DNA from: Pseudomonadota bacterium
GTDB taxonomy: Bacteria; Pseudomonadota; Gammaproteobacteria; Burkholderiales; REEB80
Direction of reading: 5' to 3'
DNA length: 52,344 nucleotides
NCBI GenBank assembly: GCA_018971485.1
Contig: JAGXAQ010000011.1
Span: 1 to 52,344, forward strand
The notes below the pieces were generated by a model that was given only the letters and a program-made list of their open reading frames with translations, was not told where the DNA came from and ran no database searches. Below are positions 1 to 8,327 of the stretch, one piece after another. How positions within the stretch are numbered: the stretch's first letter is position 1; each line of letters starts with the position of its first letter. Position numbers and translations under genes: made by a program.

Positions 1-95
1 CCCTTTTACACCATAGCCAACATATTGAACCCGCACTTCCTTCCCCCCATGGAAAGTGCAATATGTTTCTGAACTTATACAGTCATGAACTTCAA
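1..95. other. Window edge downstream of fcl
   Basis: Only 95 bases are available here. On the minus strand a GTG at position 36, preceded by a purine-rich run (GGGGGGAAGGAA), opens a frame that stays open to the window edge and begins V-R-V-Q-Y-V-G-Y-G-V-K-G. It could be the start of the next gene of the polysaccharide operon, but twelve codons are too few to identify it. Confidence 0.2.
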
Positions 96-1085
96 TTAGT
101 CGCGATCAGCTTGCGATTTTAGGTAATTTGCATAGGTAAGGCTTAACCCTTTCTGAAAAGATATTCGAGCGCTCCAACCAAGAGCACATAGAAGGCTAAC
201 ATCAAGGAGCTTCCTCGGCGCACCATCCGGTTTACTTGTATCGAAAACCATACCTCCAGAAAAGCCAACTGTTCGTTTAACTGCCTCTGCCAATTCTCTA
301 ATTGTGAGATCTGTCCCACACCCAATATTAATGAGTGGAATTGACTGCGAACCATCAGAAGAAAGAAGTGAAGAAAATTTTTCGTCTGAAAGATTCATCA
401 AGAACAAACATGCATCAGCCAGATCATCACTATAGAGTAACTCACGGCGAGGATTACCTGTTCCCCAAACCTTCACATTTTTCCTACCTTCTTGTTTTGC
501 TTCATGGAACTTACGAATTAGAGCTGGTAAAACATGAGAATTATTCAAATCATAACTATCATTGGGGCCATAAAGATTAGTTGGCATGGCACAAAGATAC
601 CGCGTTCCATACTGGATATTATAGGCCCGACACATTTCAATTCCTGCGATCTTGGCCAGCGCATAGGCCTGGTTGGTTGGCTCCAGAGGGCCAGTCAGAA
701 GGCTTGATTCCTGAATCGGCTGAGGGGCTAGTTTTGGATAAATACAGCTTGAACCCAAAAACATCAGCCGCTTTACACCCTGTTCAAAACTCGCCTGAAT
801 CACATGGTTCTGGATATTCAGATTGCTCCGAATGAAGTCAGCAGGATAAGTACTATTAGCGAGTATCCCTCCCACCTTGGCAGCGGCCAGAAACACAAAA
901 TCCGGCTTTTCACAGGCAAAGAAACGGGAAACGGCCTGACTGTCCTCAAGGTCCAGTTCAGTGTGTGTGCGCAGGATCAGGTTGGAATAACCCTGTGCCT
1001 GAAGTTGTCGAACCAGGGCACTGCCGACAAGACCCCTATGCCCTGCGACATAAATGCGATCCGAAAACCCCATAAAACTATTCAT
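96..1085 (-). CDS. fcl: GDP-L-fucose synthase (GDP-4-keto-6-deoxymannose epimerase/reductase)
   Basis: Cytoplasmic short-chain dehydrogenase that converts GDP-4-keto-6-deoxy-D-mannose to GDP-L-fucose with NADPH. The N-terminus carries the Rossmann motif of this family ([15 protein letters not shown]), followed by FLAAAKVGG, the [10 protein letters not shown] serine segment and the YALAKIAG Tyr-x3-Lys catalytic pair, then NLYGPND. At about 329 residues it has the family's usual length. It directly follows gmd, whose product is its substrate. The chosen ATG overlaps the gmd stop by a few bases; an ATG 12 bases further in (1073) is equally possible because neither has a clear ribosome site. Function is assigned with confidence from motif order and the gmd neighbour. 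Confidence 0.93.
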   Translation of the reverse strand: MNSFMGFSDRIYVAGHRGLVGSALVRQLQAQGYSNLILRTHTELDLEDSQAVSRFFACEKPDFVFLAAAKVGGILANSTYPADFIRSNLNIQNHVIQASFEQGVKRLMFLGSSCIYPKLAPQPIQESSLLTGPLEPTNQAYALAKIAGIEMCRAYNIQYGTRYLCAMPTNLYGPNDSYDLNNSHVLPALIRKFHEAKQEGRKNVKVWGTGNPRRELLYSDDLADACLFLMNLSDEKFSSLLSSDGSQSIPLINIGCGTDLTIRELAEAVKRTVGFSGGMVFDTSKPDGAPRKLLDVSLLCALGWSARISFQKGLSLTYANYLKSQADRD

Positions 1086-2166
1086 GGAAATCAAATACCC
1101 TGTAACCTTCACGGCGGCAAAGTTCGTCCCGTTCAGCAGCTTTCAGGTCTTCACGAACCATCTCTGCAACCAGTTCATCAAAGGATATTTCAGGAACCCA
1201 GCCCAGCTTTTCTCGGGCTTTTGTCGCATCTCCCAGCAGTGTTTCAACTTCAGTAGGCCGAAAATACCTCGGATCAACCGCTACAATGGGCCTGCCCTGA
1301 TGATTCAGGCCCTGTTCCTTGACTCCCTTGCCCTGCCAGTGAATCTCCAGCCCCAGTTCTTTTGCGGCCGCATTCACAAAGTCCCGCACTGAATGCTGTA
1401 TGCCGGTAGCAATCACATAATCCTCAGGGTGTTTCTGCTGCAGCATCATCCACTGCATGACAACATAATCCTTCGCATGACCCCAGTCGCGAAGGGCGTC
1501 AAGATTCCCAAGATACAGGCAATCCTGCAACCCCAGCTTGATCCGGGCCAGAGCCCGGGTAATCTTGCGCGTTACAAACGTCTCCCCCCGCAAAGGAGAC
1601 TCATGATTGAAAAGAATGCCATTACAGGCATACAACCCATAGGCCTCACGATAATTGATGGTGATCCAGTAGGCATAAAGCTTGGCAGCAGCATAAGGTG
1701 AACGGGGATAAAAAGGGGTCGTTTCCTTTTGGGGCACGTCCTGTACCAGCCCATAAAGCTCTGAAGTCGAGGCCTGATAGAAGCGGGTTTTTTGATCAAG
1801 CCCAAGAATACGGATGGCCTCAAGCAGCCGTAATGTACCCAGCCCATCAGCATTGGCTGTATATTCCGGTTCTTCAAAGGAAACCTGGACATGGCTCTGG
1901 GCAGCAAGGTTATACAGTTCATCCGGCTGCACTTCCTGAATAATGCGGATAAGACTCGATGAATCCGTCATGTCTCCGTAATGCAGGATGAAATGGCGAT
2001 GCTCGATATGCGGATCCTGGTATAGATGATCAATCCGGTCGGTATTAAACAATGAGCTTCGACGCTTGATGCCATGGACAACATAGCCTTTTTTAAGAAG
2101 GAATTCAGCCAGATATGCTCCATCCTGACCGGTAATTCCTGTAATCAATGCCACTTTAGGTTTCAT
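1078..2166 (-). CDS. gmd: GDP-mannose 4,6-dehydratase
   Basis: Converts GDP-D-mannose to GDP-4-keto-6-deoxy-D-mannose in the cytoplasm, the first step to GDP-L-fucose or GDP-rhamnose. The 362-residue protein starts with [19 protein letters not shown] (NAD(P) binding), has [19 protein letters not shown], the [15 protein letters not shown] catalytic Tyr-x3-Lys region, and [20 protein letters not shown], all hallmark segments of Gmd. The ATG is preceded by an AGGAAG-type ribosome site. It sits between rfbC and fcl on the same strand, so one transcript probably feeds both deoxysugar routes. The length is normal and no damage is seen. Confidence 0.96.
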   Translation of the reverse strand: MKPKVALITGITGQDGAYLAEFLLKKGYVVHGIKRRSSLFNTDRIDHLYQDPHIEHRHFILHYGDMTDSSSLIRIIQEVQPDELYNLAAQSHVQVSFEEPEYTANADGLGTLRLLEAIRILGLDQKTRFYQASTSELYGLVQDVPQKETTPFYPRSPYAAAKLYAYWITINYREAYGLYACNGILFNHESPLRGETFVTRKITRALARIKLGLQDCLYLGNLDALRDWGHAKDYVVMQWMMLQQKHPEDYVIATGIQHSVRDFVNAAAKELGLEIHWQGKGVKEQGLNHQGRPIVAVDPRYFRPTEVETLLGDATKAREKLGWVPEISFDELVAEMVREDLKAAERDELCRREGYRVFDFHE

Positions 2167-2209
2167 TCCGCTTCCTTTGCATTCCTGTCATGACGTGCAC
2201 TCTCCTCAT

Positions 2210-2755
2210 TCAGGCAAAGACCTCCGCCTCGGCCAGTCGCTGCCCCATGGTATCTTTGGGGGATAAAATGGGCGGCCCTTCAAGCGGCCACCGGATTCCG
2301 ATATCCGGATCACTCCACAACAGGCTGCGCTCCGCCTCCTTGTTCCAGTACCGGCTGGTCTTATAAACCATCTGCACCTCTTCTGACAAAGCCAGAAAAC
2401 CATGTGCAAAGCCTTCCGGGATCCAGAGCATCCAGTGATTCACATCAGAAAGTTCCACACCAAACCACTGCCCGAAAGTGGGAGCACTTTTACGAATGTC
2501 CACCACCACATCATAAGCTGCCCCTTTTACCACACGAACCAGTTTGGCCTGAGGCTCCACAATCTGGTAATGCAGGCCCCGCAGCACATGGCGCCTGGAG
2601 CTTGAAAAATTATCCTGCACAAAATGAGGGGTTAATCCCGTTTCACGGGAAAAGTCACGCTCATTGAAACTTTCAAAAAAAAATCCCCGATCATCTGAAA
2701 ATACCTGGGGTTCAACCAGCAATACTCCAGGAAGAACAGTAGAAACCACTTTCAT
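2210..2755 (-). CDS. rfbC: dTDP-4-dehydrorhamnose 3,5-epimerase
   Basis: Third enzyme of dTDP-L-rhamnose synthesis, a cupin-fold epimerase acting on dTDP-4-keto-6-deoxyglucose. The 181-residue protein shows the family signatures [32 protein letters not shown] with the catalytic His, [18 protein letters not shown] and [12 protein letters not shown]. Its ATG overlaps the rfbB stop (ATGA), which indicates translational coupling. About 44 bases separate it from gmd. Length and motifs are complete. Confidence 0.96.
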   Translation of the reverse strand: MKVVSTVLPGVLLVEPQVFSDDRGFFFESFNERDFSRETGLTPHFVQDNFSSSRRHVLRGLHYQIVEPQAKLVRVVKGAAYDVVVDIRKSAPTFGQWFGVELSDVNHWMLWIPEGFAHGFLALSEEVQMVYKTSRYWNKEAERSLLWSDPDIGIRWPLEGPPILSPKDTMGQRLAEAEVFA

Positions 2756-3837
2756 TCACACCCCTCCCGATGTGGGAGACCACTGAACCTGAAAGTCCGA
2801 TACCGGCCACTGATACAGTCCTTAAGCCAGGTTTCATGGGTTAAGTACCACAGCACGGTTTTCCTGAGCCCGGTTTCAAAGGTCTCTAAAGGCGTCCAGC
2901 CCAGCTGGCGCTCTATCTTGTCCGCATTAATCGCATAACGCCAGTCGTGCCCTGCCCTGTCCCTGACAAAGGTTACAAGAGATGCATACCCTGCTTTCGG
3001 GCGCCTTTCTGGAGCCATCTCCTCCAGCAGGCCACAAACCAGCTGCACAACCTCCAGATTGGTGCGCTCGTTCCTGCTGCCCACATTATAGCCCTCTCCT
3101 GGCTTTCCATGAGCCAGGATTTTGCGAAGGGCATGGCAGTGATCAGTCACATACAGCCAGTCCCGGATATTCTGCCCATCCCCATAAACAGGGAGATTCT
3201 GGCCTGTCAAAGCCTGGCCAATCACCAGCGGAATCAGTTTTTCCGGGAACTGGCAGGGGCCATAATTATTGGAGCAGTTCGTGACTATCACCGGTAAGCC
3301 ATAGGTATGAAAAAATGAGCGGGCCAGGTGATCTGAACCTGCCTTGGAGGCGGAATAAGGACTGTTGGGAGCGTATGGGGTTGTTTCCGTAAAAGGCGCT
3401 TCACCGGGCTTTAAAGAGCCATACACCTCATCGGTCGATACATGAATGAAACGAAACCCCTCCTTGTCCGAAGAAGCCATGTCATCCCAATAGCGTCGTG
3501 CCTCCTCAAGCAGGTTGAACGTTCCCACGACATTGGTCTGGACAAACACTTCCGGCCCGGCAATGGATCGATCCACATGGCTTTCTGCTGCAAAATGAAT
3601 GACCGCCCGGGGCTGATACTGCTTGAACAGGCTGCGGATAAAGGGGCGATCAAGGATGTCTCCCCGTTCCAGGACATGCAAGGGATTCTGTTCAAGGCTT
3701 GCCAGATTCTGCAGATTGCCTGCATAGGTGAGCTTGTCCAGATTGAGTACCCTGGTACCCACCCTGTTCACCCAGTCCAGTACAAAATTGGAACCAATAA
3801 AACCAGCCCCTCCCGTTACCAGTATCGTATCATTCAA
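2752..3837 (-). CDS. rfbB: dTDP-glucose 4,6-dehydratase
   Basis: NAD-dependent dehydratase that makes dTDP-4-keto-6-deoxyglucose from dTDP-glucose. It has the N-terminal [15 protein letters not shown] dinucleotide fold, [12 protein letters not shown], the HVSTDEVYG segment (Thr-Asp-Glu catalytic triad), [11 protein letters not shown] with the Tyr-x3-Lys pair, and the C-terminal [17 protein letters not shown] stretch typical of RmlB. The start appears to be TTG at 3837, with AGGA upstream. At 361 residues it is full length. The adjacent rfbD and rfbC complete the pathway from dTDP-glucose, but no rfbA is seen. Confidence 0.95.
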   Translation of the reverse strand: MNDTILVTGGAGFIGSNFVLDWVNRVGTRVLNLDKLTYAGNLQNLASLEQNPLHVLERGDILDRPFIRSLFKQYQPRAVIHFAAESHVDRSIAGPEVFVQTNVVGTFNLLEEARRYWDDMASSDKEGFRFIHVSTDEVYGSLKPGEAPFTETTPYAPNSPYSASKAGSDHLARSFFHTYGLPVIVTNCSNNYGPCQFPEKLIPLVIGQALTGQNLPVYGDGQNIRDWLYVTDHCHALRKILAHGKPGEGYNVGSRNERTNLEVVQLVCGLLEEMAPERRPKAGYASLVTFVRDRAGHDWRYAINADKIERQLGWTPLETFETGLRKTVLWYLTHETWLKDCISGRYRTFRFSGLPHREGCE

Positions 3838-3891
3838 AATCAGGCATCCTGTCTGGTGGGCACCCCTGCCCAGGGTTGAATGGATTGCAGC

Positions 3892-4749
3892 CTAAGCCAT
3901 TTCCTTCATGCAGGCTTCCAGGTCAGCTTCCCAGGAAACAGGCTTCAAGCCAAAAGTCTGACCGATTTTATCATTAAGAAGCAATGAATTCGATGGACGC
4001 TTTGCAGCCCCTGGATATCCTGCAGACGGGATGGGAACAATCCGGGCCACGGAAGTGGTTCTTTTACGGGATAAAACAGACGCTATCTGCTGGGCAAAGC
4101 CATACCAGGACACACGTCCGGCCGCACTGAAATGATACAGCCCGGGATCTTGCCGCTGCCGCAGGACGTCCAGGCTCATCCAGGCAATCCTGCGGGCCCA
4201 CGTTGGAGCCCCCACCTGATCAAACACCACTTTCAACTCGTCTTTTTCCTCCATCAATCGAGTCATGGTCAGCAGGAAATTCTGCCCATGAAGGCCGTAG
4301 ACCCAGCTGGTGCGGAAAATATAGTACACAGCCCCGCTGTCTTGAACAAGCACCTCTCCCATACGCTTGCTGTGACCATAGGCATTAAGGGGAGCAGGTT
4401 CATCTTCTTCCGTGTAGGGTCCCCGTTTCTTCCCGTCAAACACATAGTCTGTCGAATAGTGCACAAAAAGGGCTCCCATCCTTTTCGCTTCCTGGGCCAT
4501 AAGCCCCGGGACAATCCCATTCAGATGCAGGGCCAGTTCTGTCTCGGATTCAGCCCGATCTACCCAGGTGTACGCTGCGGCATTGATGAGAATATCCGGC
4601 TTGACGCTACGAATCGTATCCTGCAGGGCCCGGGTATCCATCAGATCCAGGCTGTCTCGCCCCATGGCCACGACCTCCCCTAGCTGCGGCAGTATCTGCG
4701 CAAGCTCCTGACCCAACTGGCCCTGCCGTCCCAGAAGAAGTATCTTCAA
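3892..4749 (-). CDS. rfbD: dTDP-4-dehydrorhamnose reductase
   Basis: NADPH-dependent reductase for the last step of dTDP-L-rhamnose synthesis. Motifs: ILLLGRQGQLGQELA at the N-terminus, INAAAYTWVDRAE, the HYSTDYVFDG segment, YGHSKRMGE with Tyr-x3-Lys, and FRTSWVYG. At 285 residues it is normal. The start is TTG at 4749 with an AGGA-type ribosome site about 11 bases upstream. It is the first gene of the operon, so the operon promoter should lie in the 500-base gap upstream. Confidence 0.94.
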   Translation of the reverse strand: MKILLLGRQGQLGQELAQILPQLGEVVAMGRDSLDLMDTRALQDTIRSVKPDILINAAAYTWVDRAESETELALHLNGIVPGLMAQEAKRMGALFVHYSTDYVFDGKKRGPYTEEDEPAPLNAYGHSKRMGEVLVQDSGAVYYIFRTSWVYGLHGQNFLLTMTRLMEEKDELKVVFDQVGAPTWARRIAWMSLDVLRQRQDPGLYHFSAAGRVSWYGFAQQIASVLSRKRTTSVARIVPIPSAGYPGAAKRPSNSLLLNDKIGQTFGLKPVSWEADLEACMKEMA

Positions 4750-5257
4750 AGTGCCATCCTGACTGAATTTAACAAGACCCTGCCCAAACCGGTCCCCTTC
4801 ATGGCCTGCCCTTTTTAAAGAAATCCTGACCCGGATTATATCTGCCTTGCTCCAGACAGGGAAAAGTGTAATCGAAAAAAGCCTGCCAGGCTAAACCTGA
4901 TGACATTGTACTGTTCTGAGCCTTGTTACCCTGGCCTATCCTGTCAGGCTGCAGACCCTGCTCCCTTCAGGTCCGGATGCGTTTTTTCAGCTTGACTTTT
5001 ATCCTGCATTTTCATCCTGTTTTCAAGTCGGCCAAGGCTCAAGGCAAAAGGCTCAAGAAGACAAGATTCAACTCCGGAGCCATCGACCAAACCCGGTTCC
5101 TTACAGCACAACCTGCCCCATGCATTCTCCTTAAAAAAATCGCTTCACCGTTGCCTTTCTTGAAGCTAAACTAGTCGAGCCCCTGCGGGTTTATCGGGGC
5201 ATCACCCCAGGGGATAGCCCATCCGGGATTTAGCGTCTAACCAAAAAGGACAACATC
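4750..5257. other. Divergent intergenic region between rfbD and mscL
   Basis: About 508 bases without a convincing gene. It must hold the leftward promoter for the sugar operon and the rightward one for mscL. The visible structure is a short hairpin, GCCCC (5179-5183) with GGGGC (5196-5200), then a further GC-rich CCCCAGGGG stretch, in what would be the mscL leader. No strong sigma-70 hexamer pair was found by eye. Confidence 0.4.
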
Positions 5258-5695
5258 ATGTTTGCTGAATTCAAGGCGTTCATCATGCGTGGCAATGTGC
5301 TGGATCTATCCGTGGCGGTCATCATGGGCACCGCCTTTGGCGGGGTCGTCAAAACCTTTACTGATGCTATCCTGATGCCTCCGATTGGTCTTCTTCTAGG
5401 CAAGACCGATTTTTCCAATTTCTACATCAACCTGTCTGGCCAGAACTATGCTTCCTACTCAGCTGCCAAGGCTGCAGGAGCAGCCGTCATCGGGTTTGGC
5501 GTTTTTGCCAACACGCTCATCAATTTCATCATCATTTCCTTTTCCATCTTTTTGATGCTCCAGGCCGTCAAACGCCTTCAGAAAACCCAGCCTGTCGCTG
5601 TCACCACCAAACCCTGTCCCTATTGCATCACTGATATTCCGCTTGAGGCTACCCGCTGCCCCCATTGCACATCAACCCTACCTGAAAAAACCTGA
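5258..5695 (+). CDS. mscL: Large-conductance mechanosensitive channel MscL with C-terminal zinc-ribbon-like tail
   Basis: Homopentameric inner-membrane channel that opens under membrane tension to release solutes during hypo-osmotic shock. Residues 1-100 match MscL: the amphipathic MFAEFKAFIMRGNVLDLSVA, the glycine-rich pore helix (VIMGTAFGGVV), ILMPPIGLLLG, and a second transmembrane helix near 82-104. The 145-residue length is normal. The tail carries two Cys-x2-Cys pairs (C120/C123 and C134/C137) that resemble a small zinc ribbon, a variation present in some MscL proteins. An AAAAGGA ribosome site precedes the ATG. Confidence in the channel call is high; metal binding by the tail is inferred. 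Confidence 0.95.
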   Translation: MFAEFKAFIMRGNVLDLSVAVIMGTAFGGVVKTFTDAILMPPIGLLLGKTDFSNFYINLSGQNYASYSAAKAAGAAVIGFGVFANTLINFIIISFSIFLMLQAVKRLQKTQPVAVTTKPCPYCITDIPLEATRCPHCTSTLPEKT

Positions 5696-5812
5696 CGCTG
5701 CACGGAGGCGAAAAACACACAACAGTCCAGGCCGCTGCCCACAAACCAGCGATATCTATAAATCAGAAAAAAACAGGATATGCCCTAGAACAATGTGCCT
5801 GACATCAAAAGG

Positions 5813-6049
5813 CTACTGTTCGAGGTTCTTCTTCCTGGCTTCAAATTCCTCATGGTCTATCTCTCCTTTGGCATAGCGCTGCCGAAGAAGATCCACCGCA
5901 TTGCCCGAACCCTTGTGCCGACAGCAACCCCCCCCGCCTCCTGCCATCTTGACCATCAAAATGATTGCAGCAACAACGAGGCCCCAGAACAGCAGCATAC
6001 CCGCACCCATCCATCCACATCCACCGTACTGTGTCATCCATCCCCACAT
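5813..6049 (-). CDS. Small SHOCT-domain membrane protein
   Basis: A 78-residue protein with a Gly/Trp/Met-rich N-terminus, one transmembrane helix (about residues 15-35), a short GGGGGCC spacer, and a C-terminal SHOCT-type helix pair (LLRQRYAKGEIDHEEFEARK, about 54-73). SHOCT domains are short oligomerising modules of unknown detailed role. AGGAG lies six bases before the ATG. It is divergent from the metal-sensor gene and shares its promoter region, so it may belong to the same metal response; that is inference from position only. Confidence 0.8.
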   Translation of the reverse strand: MWGWMTQYGGCGWMGAGMLLFWGLVVAAIILMVKMAGGGGGCCRHKGSGNAVDLLRQRYAKGEIDHEEFEARKKNLEQ

Positions 6050-6077
6050 CGCGAACTCCTTTCAGATTAATCCAGTC

Positions 6078-6096
6078 AGGCAAGCAGTCTGCCTGT
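6078..6096. promoter_or_regulatory. Inverted repeat between SHOCT gene and metal repressor gene
   Basis: CAGGCA (6078-6083) and TGCCTG (6091-6096) form a perfect 6-bp inverted repeat with a 7-base centre. It lies between the divergent starts at 6049 and 6211, a reasonable place for the operator of the CsoR/RcnR-type repressor encoded next to it. It lacks the G-tract of classical RcnR or CsoR operators, so the link is only suggestive. Confidence 0.35.
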
Positions 6097-6210
6097 CCCT
6101 CCCGCTCCTCCTGAATGCTACACCCTGGCAGAAGGAAAACTGCCCTGTTTCGCCAGGACCCTTGCCCGGTCTTTATTGCCTTATCCTATCCAGGAGGATA
6201 CCATATACAC

Positions 6211-6480
6211 ATGACACCTCATACCTCCCATCCGGATATCATCAAACGCCTGAAGCGGGCCGAAGGCCATCTCAGGAGCATTATCGACATGCTGGAACAG
6301 GATCGTGGATGTCTCGATATTGCCCAGCAGTTACAGGCTGTCGAAAAGGCCATCTCCAGTGCCAAGAAAACACTGGTCCATGATCATATCAACCATTGCC
6401 TGAACCAGGCTGTCCAGACCGACACCAAAAGTGCCACTGATGCCATTGAAGAATTCAAGGAGATTACAAAATATCTCTAA
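6211..6480 (+). CDS. CsoR/RcnR/FrmR-family metal-sensing transcriptional repressor
   Basis: An 89-residue all-helical DNA-binding repressor of the DUF156 family, whose members release DNA on binding Cu(I), Ni(II)/Co(II) or aldehydes. Family features: PDIIKRLKRAEGHLRSIIDM, RGCLDIAQQLQAVEKAI, and the LVHDHINHCL helix. Candidate metal ligands are C34, H59 and C63, the Cys-His-Cys pattern of Cu(I)-sensing CsoR, plus H4, H7 and H62, which recall the N-terminal His of Ni/Co sensors. The start was set at the ATG after AGGAGG (about 6192), although the spacing is long. The exporter gene 40 bases downstream is the likely regulatory target. Confidence 0.85.
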   Translation: MTPHTSHPDIIKRLKRAEGHLRSIIDMLEQDRGCLDIAQQLQAVEKAISSAKKTLVHDHINHCLNQAVQTDTKSATDAIEEFKEITKYL

Positions 6481-6521
6481 ATAGCCCTCTATGCCTTTTT
6501 CCAATGAGATGAATTTATCTG

Positions 6522-7781
6522 ATGATACCTTCTGACCCTGCCCCTTACCATGATTTAGGTCACCGACACGTGTTTCTCGGCGAAAACCATGAAAAAAACG
6601 AGCGCAGAACCTGGACTGTCATCTATCTATGCGGCTTCATGATGTTTGCTGAAATCATGGGTGGTCATTTTTTTGGCTCGCTTGCCCTTATTGCAGATGG
6701 CCTGCACATGTCCACCCATGCAGCAGCTCTCTTGATTGCCGCCCTGGCCTACTCCTATTCCAGACGCCATGCCGAAGATACCCGGTTTGTCTTTGGTACC
6801 GGAAAAATGGGAGATCTGGCCGGCTTCACCAGTGCCATCGTGCTCGCCCTGATTGCGGTCCTGATTGGCTATGAAGCCATCGGGCGCTTCTTGCACCCTA
6901 TCCCCATCCATTTTAATGAAGCCATCCCGATTGCCATCATGGGGCTCATTGTCAACCTGACCAGCGCCTGGCTCCTCAAGGGTACCCCTCATCATCATGA
7001 TCACGGGCATACCCATCATCCTGCTCCTGCCGCACATCCGGCCTTTTCCACACCGTTTGGCCTGATGAGGCTCGAGATTTTCGAAGAAGGTGTCCCGCCT
7101 CGCTTTCGTCTTTACGCTCACGGCAGTTCAGTCCTGCCAGATACAGCTTTTGTTGAAATCCAGCGCCCGGACGGACAACAGCACCAGTTTGCCCTTCAGG
7201 ATAAAGGGGACTACCTGGAATCCACCCATAGCATTCCAGAGCCCCATGAATTCAAGGCCATCTTGCATCTGGGCGCATTTGAGCACCAAAGCATTTTTGA
7301 AGAACCCAATCACAATCACCCACATGGCCCTTCTACCCCCACACCTTTGGCCGCTCACCGGGATAACAACATGTATGCCGCCTACATCCATGTCCTGGCA
7401 GACGCCGCTGTTTCCGTGCTCGTTATTTTCGGGCTGATTCTGGCCCGGACCTTTGGCTGGTTATGGATGGATCCCCTGGTTGGCCTCATTGGTGCACTTG
7501 TCATCACCAACTGGGCTTATGGCCTGTTACGCTATACGGGCAGCATTTTACTGGACATGAACCCGGATCCGGCCTTAAGCCAGACTATCCGGGACACAGT
7601 TGAAACCGAAGGGGACGAGATTGTCGATCTACATCTGTGGCGGCTGGGACCAGGCCACATGGGAGCCATCGTCAGCATTCTGACCCACCGGCACCATGAT
7701 GTCCATTTCTATCATGACAGGCTGGATTCATTACCTCCCCTGTCCCATGTTACAATAGAAATCAGGACAGGGCGCCTTTAA
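6522..7781 (+). CDS. Cation diffusion facilitator, DmeF-like metal exporter
   Basis: Inner-membrane metal/proton antiporter of the CDF family, most like DmeF-type Ni/Co exporters. TM2 carries D59-G-L-H62-M-S-T-H66, and the fifth helix has H290-x3-D294, the expected transport-site residues. The N-terminus is His-bearing and a His-rich loop occupies 157-166 (HHHDHGHTHH). Between helices 4 and 5 there is an extra soluble segment (about 180-260, beginning LEIFEEGVPPRFRLYA) resembling a segment seen near the N-terminus of heavy-metal RND adaptor proteins; a second His cluster follows (263-268). At 419 residues it is longer than minimal CDFs for this reason. It is probably co-transcribed with and controlled by the repressor just upstream. 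Confidence 0.88.
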   Translation: MIPSDPAPYHDLGHRHVFLGENHEKNERRTWTVIYLCGFMMFAEIMGGHFFGSLALIADGLHMSTHAAALLIAALAYSYSRRHAEDTRFVFGTGKMGDLAGFTSAIVLALIAVLIGYEAIGRFLHPIPIHFNEAIPIAIMGLIVNLTSAWLLKGTPHHHDHGHTHHPAPAAHPAFSTPFGLMRLEIFEEGVPPRFRLYAHGSSVLPDTAFVEIQRPDGQQHQFALQDKGDYLESTHSIPEPHEFKAILHLGAFEHQSIFEEPNHNHPHGPSTPTPLAAHRDNNMYAAYIHVLADAAVSVLVIFGLILARTFGWLWMDPLVGLIGALVITNWAYGLLRYTGSILLDMNPDPALSQTIRDTVETEGDEIVDLHLWRLGPGHMGAIVSILTHRHHDVHFYHDRLDSLPPLSHVTIEIRTGRL

Positions 7782-7794
7782 GCCTGCTGCATGA

Positions 7795-8091
7795 TCAATG
7801 GACATTGTCCACTCCGGGCAGATAGCCATAACGGTGGCAGTTGGCCCATGGCTTCGTCGTCAAGGCAATGATCCCTACGCTGTTCAGGCCTGCAGGCAAA
7901 TACGGCGCAATGAAATGGTCCTGCTCACGCATCACCATGGCAGTGCCTGACATCACCACGCGGGATTGACCTGATAAGGAATGCCTTTCACGTGTCTTGA
8001 AAAAAACAGGGGCCAGATGGTTCATCAACCGTCCAACTACCAGCGAATAAGGCAAGCAAATGACCGGCGCACCCTTAAAAACAGGCTGCAT
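7795..8091 (-). CDS. Hypothetical protein, 98 residues
   Basis: An open frame with an ATG start but no clear ribosome site; an in-frame stop lies 18 bases upstream, so the start is fixed. The product is not recognised. Its C-terminal half (SGTAMVMREQDHFIAPYLPAG and PWANCHRYGYLPG) looks like real protein, with aromatic and charged residues and a single Cys next to His. It lies between the convergent metal exporter and the cyclic-di-GMP gene. It could equally be a chance frame. Confidence 0.35.
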   Translation of the reverse strand: MQPVFKGAPVICLPYSLVVGRLMNHLAPVFFKTRERHSLSGQSRVVMSGTAMVMREQDHFIAPYLPAGLNSVGIIALTTKPWANCHRYGYLPGVDNVH

Positions 8092-8327
8092 GTGTCGGGT
8101 ACGGTTTCAAGGAAAACGCCAATGGAGTCGGCATGATCAATGTATTAAGAGCAGGAGGCGTCCGGCTGACCTGTTAAAACAGGCAACCCGATCCTGCCTG
8201 TAGCAGCAAGAACCCACCAGGCTGGCCCGGGACTGGCCTATGCCTCTTCGGAAGCCATACCTGCATCCCTAGGCTGGACAACAGGGCCTGAATCCCTGCT
8301 CGGCCTGCGACCTTGTCCAGACTCGTA

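Noticed and set aside
8170-8183. CCTGTT-AA-AACAGG as a terminator
   Set aside because: The two-base centre is too small for an RNA hairpin of this length and there is no T-run; it is a DNA palindrome of unknown meaning at best.
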